Assembly: GCA_025965975.1 (NCBI GenBank)
Contig: JAOPVX010000184.1
Location: forward strand, 1 to 52,517
Source of the DNA: Mycobacterium sp.
GTDB lineage: Bacteria > Actinomycetota > Actinomycetes > Mycobacteriales > Mycobacteriaceae
DNA length: 52,517 nucleotides
Reading direction: 5' to 3'
The notes under the pieces are model-generated. The model saw nothing but the letters and a program-made list of their open reading frames with translations. It did not search any database and had not been told where the DNA came from. The translations under genes and the position numbers were made by a program. Every line of letters begins with the position of its first letter. Within the stretch, counting starts at the first letter, position 1. This document shows, piece by piece, positions 1-6,915 of this stretch.

Positions 1-1
1 T

Positions 2-265
2 CTCGGGCTCGTCGGCGTCGGCGAGGACACCGGCGGCTCGATCCGCATCCCCGCGTCGTTCAACAACCTGTTCGGGCTTCGCGTCACCACCGGACTGATC
101 AGCCGCACCGGCTTCTCGCCGCTCGTCGGATGGATCCGGGCGGGCACGCTGAAGTATCGGGAGACAATTCTCGACGGTATCGAGCGCGTCCCGGACGCCT
201 TCATCGACATGCTGCGCGGGAACAACACGGGCAAGATGCTCGTCCGGCTGCAGCATCTCTCGTAG
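2..265 (+). pseudogene. Chimeric fragment: amidase core joined in frame to an oxidoreductase C-terminus
   Basis: The open frame enters from the left edge and ends at TAG 263-265 (87 residues visible). Residues about 1-42 read as the amidase-signature family: GEDTGGSIRIPASFNNLFGL is the Ser-containing glycine-rich core and is followed by SRTGFSPLV. The amidase should then continue with a QDTPGP-like segment. Instead the frame changes identity to GWIRAGTLKYRETILDGIE, then PDAFIDMLRGNNTGKMLVRL, which matches the C-terminal end of zinc-independent NADP-dependent oxidoreductases of the MDR/CurA type. The fusion is in frame, so a hybrid protein could be made, but neither enzyme should work: the amidase lacks its C-terminal part and the oxidoreductase lacks its cofactor domain. 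A deletion between two neighbouring genes is the likely origin. The left part lies outside the window. Confidence 0.6.
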
Positions 266-269
266 ACCG

Positions 270-737
270 ATTCGCTGCTTGCGGTAGCGTCTGCTGTCGC
301 TGCGCAAATGCCCGAGCCGCAACAGCATTGACTTAGGAGTGGCGGCGATCAGGTAGTTCAGTGGGATCAGGTCGGGCGCCAGCGATGAGGCCCGGTGCAG
401 CAGCGCCTGCGGCATCCTCAACTCGAGGCTGGAACTGGGACCGATGCGGTCTGTTCGTGTGAAACCCGCACGGATCCTGCCCAGCCCGGGCACCTCGAGG
501 TCGCCGTTGCCGAGCTGGGTCACCGAATCGTGAATGGTGGCCTGGCCGATCCGATTGACCTCTGGATATGTGGTGCCGGGCGTGGATCGCGGCAGTGTCG
601 TGGCGGACCTGCGCCTCAAGAATGTCGTTGGTGTGGTGGCCGATCCACGAGACCAGTCCCCAAAGCTGCACCGTGAGATCCGCGCCGAGCGGCGTGTGAC
701 TGTATGAGACTTGCGGGGGCACGCTGGCGTTGGGCAC
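270..737 (-). pseudogene. Decayed coding region, family not recognised, one frameshift
   Basis: From a GTG at 737 the minus strand reads a protein-like segment with LGADLTVQLWGLVSWIGHHT and then ILEAQVRHDTAAIHA. At about 570 protein-like sequence jumps to another minus-strand frame, which continues PEVNRIGQATIHDSVTQLG and, further on, LIPLNYLIAATPKSMLLRLG towards about 270. A single-base indel in one ancestral gene explains this. I cannot assign the family. The reading ends near the chimera junction region, so the 3' end may also have been rearranged. Confidence 0.35.
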
Positions 738-1082
738 GCAGGTTATGCGGTGCTGCGATATCGCGTCAGCAGTTACACGCTTCTACGAAGGTCGGCTGGC
801 GAAGACGGTGCCGCCCCACTTCGCGGGTCGTCATGCCCCTGCTGCAGCGAGCACTGTGTCACACTACAGGATTCGCGACGTCGAGTAACGCGGCATTGTC
901 ACTGTCCACTATGGCTTTGATGGTCGCTGGGTACCCCGCATGTCCATGCGGAATCTCTCCGGTGAAACGGCGCGACATGCACTGCTGGTACCGGTAACAT
1001 TCGATATCTATCGAGAAAGTTGCCGTATTCGCTATCATATTGTACTGCATAGCAGTTCGATGTTAGCAAATTTGCCGATAAT
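738..1082. other. Intergenic stretch with no supported gene
   Basis: Both strands hold only short overlapping open frames without protein-like composition. The part from about 1000 to 1085 is clearly AT-richer than the rest of the window and contains the small dyad CTGCATAGCAG, so it could carry a promoter for the ORF starting at 1089. No consensus elements are convincing. Confidence 0.4.
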
Positions 1083-1088
1083 TTGACG

Positions 1089-1514
1089 ATGAATGACTTA
1101 TGCACTGCCCCAGAGGGTTTCAAGTCGTGGCATGAACAGAAAAACCTCGGCAATGATGCATCAGATGAATCGTTCCGCTACGGCCGGGAAGCAAGCGCCG
1201 CAGCCGACTACCTGCTGCGGGTTCAACGGGATCCACCCCACGCCAACTGGCAAGAGCTGACCGACATGATCCGCCGCCGGCCAACCCACCCGCTCGCCCA
1301 AGCGCTGAGCTTCGACAGCGGCGGACGCGCCGGCCCTGTCAGCTGGTGTCGTACCCGGCTATCGATCGCCGAGGGCCGAGGCCGCCATGGCATAGATCGC
1401 TTTGGGCGCCTTCGGCCGGGGAACCTGCGTCGAATGGGGGCTGAGGGTCGTACTCGATGGCCAGCTGAATGCTTTGGGCCACTTCGGGTCCGGCGATTTT
1501 CGCGGCGAGAGTGA
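1089..1514 (+). CDS. Hypothetical protein, possibly truncated
   Basis: ATG at 1089 follows an AT-rich stretch and opens a frame of 141 codons. The first 80 or so residues look protein-like (SFRYGREASAAADYLLRVQR, then a helical ELTDMIRRRPTHPLAQALSFD segment). After about 1335 the composition becomes the Arg/Gly-rich type expected of the antisense of the opposite-strand DJ-1 gene. The real gene, if any, may therefore be a 5' fragment whose 3' part was lost. No family recognised and no clear ribosome binding site. Confidence 0.2.
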   Translation: MNDLCTAPEGFKSWHEQKNLGNDASDESFRYGREASAAADYLLRVQRDPPHANWQELTDMIRRRPTHPLAQALSFDSGGRAGPVSWCRTRLSIAEGRGRHGIDRFGRLRPGNLRRMGAEGRTRWPAECFGPLRVRRFSRRE

Positions 1515-1992
1515 GGGCAAGGTCTATGCCGGCGGAGACGCCGGCGCCGGTCAGGATTCGCCCGGAGGTCACCAGGCGTTGCTCGGTGGGTTGGGCGCCG
1601 TAGGAGGCGAGGGCGTCGTAGAAGTGCCAGTGTGTGGTGGCGGGCACTCCGTTAAGCAGCCCCGCGGCGCCGAGCAGTAGTGAGCCTGTGCATACCGAGG
1701 CTGTCCACGCGGTATGCGGGTAGGCCTGGCGGATCCAGTCCACGATTGGGTGCCCGTCTGCGGCGTATTGGGAGGCGGCGGGACCGCCGGGCACGAGCAG
1801 CACATCCGGGCGGGGCACATCGGCGAAGGTCGTGTCGACGCGCAGGTGCAGCAGGTCGTACTGGTCGTCGACTACACCCGTGTGCTCGGCGCAGATGACG
1901 ACCTGCGCGTCGTGCAGATAGGTGAGCACTTCATAGGGGCCGATCGCGTCCACGGCTGTGAATCCTCGATAAAGGCCGATGGCGATGATCAT
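1339..1992 (-). CDS. DJ-1/PfpI family protein (isonitrile-hydratase-like), C-terminus frameshifted
   Basis: The 217-residue product has the DJ-1/PfpI glutamine-amidotransferase-like fold. Visible landmarks are TAVDAIGPYEV near residue 12-22, VLLVPGG at 64-70, the nucleophile elbow ASVCTGSLLLG with Cys101, and the TGAGVSAGIDLAL and AIEYDPQPPFDAGSP blocks typical of the isonitrile hydratase/AraC-coupled subgroup. The start ATG at 1992 is backed by a strong AAGGAGG five bases upstream. After GSPAEG the frame leaves the family. Reading one base over restores APKAIYAMAASALGDR and a stop at 1359-1361, the expected ending, so one extra base near 1407-1411 has changed the last 25 or so residues. Core and nucleophile are intact, so the protein may still work. 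The substrate is unknown. Confidence 0.75.
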   Translation of the reverse strand: MIIAIGLYRGFTAVDAIGPYEVLTYLHDAQVVICAEHTGVVDDQYDLLHLRVDTTFADVPRPDVLLVPGGPAASQYAADGHPIVDWIRQAYPHTAWTASVCTGSLLLGAAGLLNGVPATTHWHFYDALASYGAQPTEQRLVTSGRILTGAGVSAGIDLALTLAAKIAGPEVAQSIQLAIEYDPQPPFDAGSPAEGAQSDLCHGGLGPRRSIAGYDTS

Positions 1993-2285
1993 GAAATCCT
2001 CCTTGTGAAATGGTCGCGGATACGTCCGGTGTCGGGCACACCGAAAGCTTCAGCTTCTTCTTCTCTGCCGCGTCGGGTCCGCGATCCACGAGGGTGCGCA
2101 GACCGCTGGGTCAGGGCGCGGATCTCACGGTCGCCGCTCGCGCGGGCCCCACCGGACGCAAGGAAGCTGGGTCCGCCCAGCGGAAAGGCAACATCCTCGA
2201 ACAATTCGAAGAGCCGCACGATCGCAAGTGGCGCCTGCTCGGCTGGGCCAACCAGCGATCAGATTCTGTCACCGGGGAATTAATG
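1989..2285 (-). pseudogene. TetR-like regulator remnant upstream of the DJ-1 gene
   Basis: Minus-strand frames read AEQAPLAIVRLFELFEDVAF followed by PLGGPSFLASGGARASGDREI, resembling the C-terminal ligand domain of TetR/AcrR regulators (the P-L-x-G-C-P-F-L-N-A-type segment and a following RE-I-R helix). There is no helix-turn-helix region, and an in-frame TGA sits just upstream of this segment. The frame runs on to end in ATGA overlapping the DJ-1 start, so translation of the remnant could feed the DJ-1 gene. A GTG at 2219 is the only nearby start. This is probably a decayed regulator that once controlled the DJ-1 gene. Confidence 0.3.
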
Positions 2286-2416
2286 CCCTGACCTGCGTGT
2301 TGCACACGTTGGGTTCGGCCCAACGGAGCCATCATCACCGGCCGAGACTGCCTCCGAACCGCGACTTCTCGCCACGGCTCGAGTACAACAGAATACAGAA
2401 AGAAGAAGGCACCACA

Positions 2417-2614
2417 ATGAACAAGTTCGGATTTGCCGCCGTCGTCGCTAGCGGGCTCACAGCCGCCATCCTCGGCCTCGCCGCCCCCGCCCAAGCCGAC
2501 ACGGCCGTCAAAACGCCGGTCATCGTGGCCTCGGCGATCAACATCCCGACCGACTTCGGCCACCACGGGTGGGTCGTTGACATCCAGCCGCATGCCAACG
2601 TCCCGCACCGGTAA
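2417..2614 (+). CDS. Small secreted protein of unknown function
   Basis: This 65-residue protein starts MNKFGFAAVVASGLTAAILG and continues LAAPAQA before DTAVKTP: a short basic n-region, a hydrophobic core and an A-x-A cleavage site after about residue 27, i.e. a Sec signal peptide. The mature part is about 38 residues, ends GHHGWVVDIQPHANVPHR and has no cysteines. Small exported proteins of this style, often ending in a histidine-containing tail, are common in mycobacteria. The ATG at 2417 is preceded by AGAAGAAGG. A clean hairpin terminator follows 16 bases after the stop, so it is a monocistronic unit. Function unknown. Confidence 0.65.
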   Translation: MNKFGFAAVVASGLTAAILGLAAPAQADTAVKTPVIVASAINIPTDFGHHGWVVDIQPHANVPHR

Positions 2615-2630
2615 CCACACACCCACACCA

Positions 2631-2660
2631 AGGGGCACCCCAATGCGGGTGCCCCTCTTT
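2631..2660 (+). terminator. Rho-independent-like hairpin terminator
   Basis: Perfect 10-bp stem AGGGGCACCC / GGGTGCCCCT (2631-2640 with 2647-2656), 6-base loop CAATGC, followed by CTTT. It lies directly behind the small secreted protein gene. The T-tract is short, as is usual in mycobacteria. Confidence 0.75.
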
Positions 2661-2742
2661 CGTTGGCAGCACCGCCTGCACCGGTGGACATCTCACGCAC
2701 TGCTGTTCCGTGGGTCGTGACTTGAACATCGTCCCTGCTGTC

Positions 2743-2818
2743 GTCGGGTAGCGGGGACGCATTGCTGCGTCCCCGCCCCCTCAGCACCGTGCGTGCGGCT
2801 TGGCACCGCACACGGCTC
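2743..2818 (-). ncRNA. Group II intron RNA, domains V and VI (3' end)
   Basis: On the minus strand, 2818-2784 reads as a 35-nt domain V: GAGCCGTGTGCGG at the 5' side and CCGCACGCACGGTGC at the 3' side, closely matching the bacterial group II consensus. Immediately downstream is domain VI: a 9-bp GGGGACGCA / TGCGTCCCC stem closed by a GCAA tetraloop, then CTACCCGAC with an unpaired A seven bases from the end as the likely branch point. The terminal AC gives the intron 3' boundary at about 2743. It lies just downstream of the maturase remnant, as expected. The 5' catalytic domains I-IV are missing. Confidence 0.75.
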
Positions 2819-3608
2819 AAGCAAGCCTTGATGGCGTTGCGGGTTGCCGGTTCCTGCTGCGTTGGCGCGCCCGAAGGTTGCCGTGGCAGGAGGCGTGCAC
2901 AAGTTGTGTTTTGTTCCCGTCCGGTGGGCCGGATTTCTCGTGATGGGTGAGGTAGTCGGCGGAAATTGCTCGCCGGACCGTGCCGAGCCACCATCGTTCC
3001 CAGTCATGCGGGGATTGCGGCGGCTGGTCGGGGGTGAGCAGGTGGTCCTGACACAGCGGGCAACGTCCGTTCTGCTTGGCGAGCAGGCCGGTGTTGTAGT
3101 TGTCGAGTGCCGGTTTGATCTTTCGTCGCCGTTTGGCCCAATACTCTTGCAGGCCGGGGTCATCCGGAGATGCCCAGCCCGTGACGAGGGTATGCCGGAC
3201 GATGTTGGTCCGGGAGAATTTGACGAGATGGCGGATGATGTCACCGTTCTCGCCGATCGGGTGGTCGGGATCGTCGAACACCCATTTGTCATTTCTGAAC
3301 TTGTGGAACCGACCGAAGTAGCGGTCCACGATCCAACGCCGGGATTTGCGTGGGTGGCTGCGGCATGCCCACCGGTAGGTGAGCATCCACACGTGGTGAT
3401 CCAGCGCGGCGAATGTCCGGCTGGATGCCGCTCCTCGGTAGTAGGCAGCCCATCCCCGGATGAGCGGGTTGAGCTTGGCGATGACCGCCACCGCGTTCGA
3501 GCCCCGCAGGTTGCGGACCTCGTCGGCGAGCCTGTGACGAACACGATCGACCGCGTCGTTGCTCGGTCTGGTCAGCGTCACGGCCGATCTTCCGTGCCGC
3601 GCTATCAC
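2817..3608 (-). pseudogene. Group II intron-encoded protein, 5'-truncated (maturase domain X plus HNH)
   Basis: The 263-residue frame from GTG 3608 contains the maturase/domain X landmarks ALDHHVWMLTYRWACRSHP and LNPLIRGWAAYYRG, then a C-terminal HNH-type zinc-ribbon endonuclease (NGRCPLCQDHLL ... LVHASCHGNLRARQ). The reverse-transcriptase palm with its YADD box, which should occupy about 300 residues before this, is entirely absent: an in-frame stop lies eight codons upstream and the DNA then runs into the 3' end of the next DJ-1 gene. The intron is therefore a dead 3' remnant unable to retrohome alone, although the splicing-relevant domain X and RNA domains V/VI survive. Confidence 0.8.
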
Positions 3609-3675
3609 GTTTTCGACTCACCTCATGACCGGCTGGGCGGTGCTGATGTGAAAGGTGGGGCTCCCCGAGCCGATG

Positions 3676-4239
3676 TCAGCCGACCGGCGCGGTCCTGCGG
3701 AGCTGTTCCATGAACTGCCGAAACCACTGCGGATGGTCGGGCCATGCCCGCCCCGTCACCAGGTTTCCGTCGACGACATCAGGTCCGTCGACGAACGTTC
3801 CACCCGCCCTCTCGACGTCGATGGCAAGTGCCGGGTACGCCGAGCTGCGACGGCCCTGCAGCAGACCAGCGGCCGCGAGCATCAGTGGTCCGTGACACAG
3901 CGCCGCCACCGGGGCACCGGCATCGAAGAAGTGCTTGAGGATCCGACGCACGTCGGGATCGTTGCGGAGGTACTCGGGTGCCCGCCCGCCTGGCACCACC
4001 ACCGCAACATAATCGGCCGGGTTCACGTCGGCGAACGCGACATCGGCCGGCCACGAACGGCCCGGCTTCTCGGTGTACGTATCGAAGCCGTCAACGAAGT
4101 CATGGACGACGAACTGCAAGGTCTTCACGGTCGGTGCGGCGACGTCGACGTCGTATCCCTCCTCAAGCAGGCGCTGGTAGGGGTACATCACTTCCAGGTC
4201 CTCGGCCGCGTCGCCGGTCAATAACAACACCTTTGGCAT
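3676..4239 (-). CDS. DJ-1/PfpI family protein (type 1 glutamine amidotransferase-like)
   Basis: The product has 187 residues, normal for the family. It opens MPKVLLLTGDAAEDLEVMYP, the PfpI/protease-I type N-terminus with an acidic residue (Glu16) near the active site. VVVPGGRAPEYLR follows at 80-92, and the nucleophile elbow ALCHGPLML places Cys115 next to His116, the Cys-His pair of this subgroup. Members act as glyoxalases, deglycases, hydratases or chaperones; the substrate cannot be read from sequence. The gene lies 15 bases downstream of the amidohydrolase stop in the other direction of reading order (same strand, amidohydrolase upstream), so both may be co-transcribed. It is distant in sequence from the DJ-1 protein at 1.3-2.0 kb. 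Confidence 0.85.
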   Translation of the reverse strand: MPKVLLLTGDAAEDLEVMYPYQRLLEEGYDVDVAAPTVKTLQFVVHDFVDGFDTYTEKPGRSWPADVAFADVNPADYVAVVVPGGRAPEYLRNDPDVRRILKHFFDAGAPVAALCHGPLMLAAAGLLQGRRSSAYPALAIDVERAGGTFVDGPDVVDGNLVTGRAWPDHPQWFRQFMEQLRRTAPVG

Positions 4240-4254
4240 GTGCCCATTTTCGCG

Positions 4255-5337
4255 CTAAAAGGCGCGGCCGCGCAGGATCACCACATTCGGGTGGTTCAGC
4301 GCATCGACACCCGAGCGCGGATCCTCGGCGTAGCAGACGAGGTCGGCCGACGCCCCGTGCTCCAGACCGGGCCGGCCCAGCCACGCCCGCGCGGTCCAGC
4401 TGGCCGCGCCAAGCGCCTCGGTCGCGCTCATGCCGATGCCCTTGAGCGCCTCGATCTCGTCGGCGATTCGACCGTGCGCGACCGTGCTACCCGCGTCTGT
4501 GCCCGCGTAGATCGGTATGCCGGCTTCGCGAGCGGCGCCCATCCGGGGATAGCACGTGGCGTAGAGGTCCCTCATGTGCCGTGCGTACATCGGATACTTT
4601 TCCGCCGCGTCGGCGATGCCGGGGAAGTTTTCGATGTTGATCAGCGTCGGCACCAGCGCGGTGCCGTGCTCGACCATCAGCTCGATGGTGTCGTCGGTCA
4701 GCCCGCTGCCGTGCTCGATACAGTCGATGCCGGCCATGATGAGGCCGGGCAGGGCGTCCTCGCTGAACACGTGCGCGGTCACCCGCACGCCGTTGTCGTG
4801 GGCGGCGTCGATCGCCTGTTTGAGGATCTCGTCGGACCACAGCGGCGCCAGGTCGCCGACATCGCGGTCGATCCAGTCGCCGACCAGCTTGATCCAACCG
4901 TCACCCCGGCTGGCCTGCTCGGCCACCGCGTCGGGCAGCTGCGACTCATCCTCCAGCTCGATGGCGAACCCGCGCTGGTAACGCTTCGGCCTGGCCAGAT
5001 GCCGGCCGGCGCGGATGATGCGGGGCAGGTCAACGTGGTCGTCGAAGCTGCGGGTGTCCGTCGGTGAGCCTGCGTCGCGCAGCAGCAGCGCGCCGACGTC
5101 ACGCTCGGTCTCAGCCTGCGCGATCGCCTCGTCGAGTTCGATGGCGCCGTGCTGCCCCAGGCCGACGTGGCAGTGCGCGTCGACAAGGCCGGACACGATC
5201 CAGCCACCGTCGAATACCGTCTCGGCGTCGTTGACCGGTTCGGCGCTCAGCGTGCCGTCGACGATCCACCACTCGACCGGCTCGCCATCAGGCAACCCAC
5301 GCCCGCGAACGAACAACGTCATCTGCTCTTCGCGCAA
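4255..5337 (-). CDS. Metal-dependent amidohydrolase family protein
   Basis: This is a 360-residue amidohydrolase-superfamily protein, the position equivalent of M. tuberculosis Rv2915c downstream of ffh. The metal-site motifs appear in order: VDAHCHVGLG (HxH, near residue 53-58), WIKLVGDW with the candidate carboxylated lysine, VTAHVFSE, CIEHGSGL and YAGTDAGS with the terminal aspartate. The set fits the imidazolonepropionase/prolidase-like branch, which hydrolyses cyclic amides or peptides; the substrate is unknown. The frame opens at TTG 5337, two bases from the ffh stop; the ATG at 5322 (MTLFVRGRGLPDG) is an equally good start. The tight spacing suggests co-transcription with ffh. Confidence 0.85.
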   Translation of the reverse strand: MREEQMTLFVRGRGLPDGEPVEWWIVDGTLSAEPVNDAETVFDGGWIVSGLVDAHCHVGLGQHGAIELDEAIAQAETERDVGALLLRDAGSPTDTRSFDDHVDLPRIIRAGRHLARPKRYQRGFAIELEDESQLPDAVAEQASRGDGWIKLVGDWIDRDVGDLAPLWSDEILKQAIDAAHDNGVRVTAHVFSEDALPGLIMAGIDCIEHGSGLTDDTIELMVEHGTALVPTLINIENFPGIADAAEKYPMYARHMRDLYATCYPRMGAAREAGIPIYAGTDAGSTVAHGRIADEIEALKGIGMSATEALGAASWTARAWLGRPGLEHGASADLVCYAEDPRSGVDALNHPNVVILRGRAF

Positions 5338-5339
5338 AG

Positions 5340-6905
5340 CTAATTGTTCCCTGGGAACTTCAGCTTCGAGAGGTCGATATCGGCCAGCCCGGGCGGCAGC
5401 TCGTCGAGGCCCTTCGGCATGTTGGACAGGTCCGGGAATCCGGGGGGCATGGCCGGGTTCGTTCCTGGCCCAAAGGGCCCACGCGTCTTGGGCGGCGTCG
5501 GCCCGCGTGCGCCCTTCTTGCCCTTCTTCTTGTTCTTGGCGGACTTGCGGGAAGAACCCTTGCGACCGAACGGCATTCCCATTTGCCCGGCCATCTGCGA
5601 CATCATCTTGCGCGCGTCGAAGAAGCGGTCGACGAGCTGGTTGACCTCGCCCACCGAGACACCCGAGCCGTTGGCGATCCGCAGCCGGCGCGAGCCGTTG
5701 ATGATCTTGGGATCGGCACGTTCGTCCGGCGTCATGCCCCGGATGATCGCCTGGACACGGTCCAGTTGACTGTCGTCGACGGCGGCCAGCGCCTCCTTCA
5801 TCTGCCCCGCGCCGGGCAGCATGCCGAGCAGGTTGCCGATCGGGCCCATCTTGCGGATGGCCAGCATCTGTTCGAGGAAGTCCTCAAGGGTCAGCTCACC
5901 CGACCCGATCTTGGCGGCGGCGGCTTCGGCCTGTTCGGCATCGAAGACCTGCTCGGCCTGCTCGATGAGCGTGAGCACGTCGCCCATGCCCAGGATGCGG
6001 CTGGCCATCCGGTCGGGGTGGAAGACGTCGAAGTCCTCGAGCTTCTCACCCGCGGATGCGAAGAGAATCGGCACACCGGTGACCTCGCGCACCGACAGCG
6101 CCGCGCCGCCGCGGGCGTCGCCGTCAAGCTTGGTCAGCACCACGCCGGTGAATCCGACGCCCTCACGGAACGCCTCGGCCGTGGTGACGGCGTCCTGGCC
6201 GATCATGGCGTCAAGGACGAAGATCACCTCGTCGGGGTCGACGGCCTCGCGGATCGCCGCGGCCTGGCTCATCAGCTCGTCGTCGATGCCGAGGCGGCCG
6301 GCGGTGTCGACGATGACGACGTCGTAGTGCTTGGCCTTGGCCTCGGCCAGGCCCGCGGATGCGACCGCGACCGGGTCGCCGTGGCCCGCCCGCCCGGAAC
6401 CTTCGGTCGACACACCAGGGTGCGGCGCGAACACCTGCACGCCGGCGCGTTCGCCAACGATCTGTAGCTGGTTGACCGCTCCTGGACGCTGCAAGTCGCA
6501 CGCGACCAGCAGAGGCGTATGTCCTTGGTCCCGAAGCCATTTCGCGAGCTTTCCGGCGAGCGTGGTCTTACCGGAGCCCTGCAGACCGGCGAGCATGATC
6601 ACCGTCGGCGGGGTCTTGGCGAAGGCCAGCTGGCGGGTCTGGCCGCCGAGGATGCCGACGAGTTCGTCGTTGACGATCTTGACAACCTGCTGGGCGGGGT
6701 TGAGCGCACCGGAGACCTCGGTGCCCGTGGCCCGGTCCTTGATGCGGGCGACGAACTCGCGCACCACGGGCAGCGAGACGTCGGCTTCCAGCAGCGCCAG
6801 CCGGATCTCGCGAGTGGTCGCATCGATATCGGCGTCGGTCAGCCGCCCCTTGCCGCGCAACCCCTGCAGGGCGCCGGTCAACCGGTCGGACAGCGATTCA
6901 AACAC
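5340..6905 (-). CDS. ffh: Signal recognition particle GTPase Ffh
   Basis: Ffh binds 4.5S RNA and signal peptides of nascent membrane proteins and hands them to FtsY. The 521-residue product has the N domain with ALLEADVSLPVV (residues about 37-48), a G domain with the P-loop GLQGSGKTT (107-115), DTAGRLGID (G3) and TKLDGDARGG (G4 region), and a methionine-rich M domain containing MLGMLPGAGQMKEAL and GSRRLRIANGSG, the RNA-binding helix. A long basic, Pro/Gly-rich tail (SRKSAKNKKKGKKGARG) follows. Start GTG 6905 (MFESLSDRLTGAL) fits the family; the open frame reaches further upstream only into glnD. It begins 10 bases after the glnD stop. Confidence 0.95.
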   Translation of the reverse strand: MFESLSDRLTGALQGLRGKGRLTDADIDATTREIRLALLEADVSLPVVREFVARIKDRATGTEVSGALNPAQQVVKIVNDELVGILGGQTRQLAFAKTPPTVIMLAGLQGSGKTTLAGKLAKWLRDQGHTPLLVACDLQRPGAVNQLQIVGERAGVQVFAPHPGVSTEGSGRAGHGDPVAVASAGLAEAKAKHYDVVIVDTAGRLGIDDELMSQAAAIREAVDPDEVIFVLDAMIGQDAVTTAEAFREGVGFTGVVLTKLDGDARGGAALSVREVTGVPILFASAGEKLEDFDVFHPDRMASRILGMGDVLTLIEQAEQVFDAEQAEAAAAKIGSGELTLEDFLEQMLAIRKMGPIGNLLGMLPGAGQMKEALAAVDDSQLDRVQAIIRGMTPDERADPKIINGSRRLRIANGSGVSVGEVNQLVDRFFDARKMMSQMAGQMGMPFGRKGSSRKSAKNKKKGKKGARGPTPPKTRGPFGPGTNPAMPPGFPDLSNMPKGLDELPPGLADIDLSKLKFPGNN

Positions 6906-6915
6906 GCCGTTCAGC

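Noticed and set aside
2844-3713. 289-codon plus-strand ORF over the intron remnant
   Set aside because: Antisense of the maturase/HNH protein; no recognisable motif of its own.
5149-6467. Antisense ORFs over ffh and the amidohydrolase
   Set aside because: Composition is typical of reverse-frame shadows; no family features.
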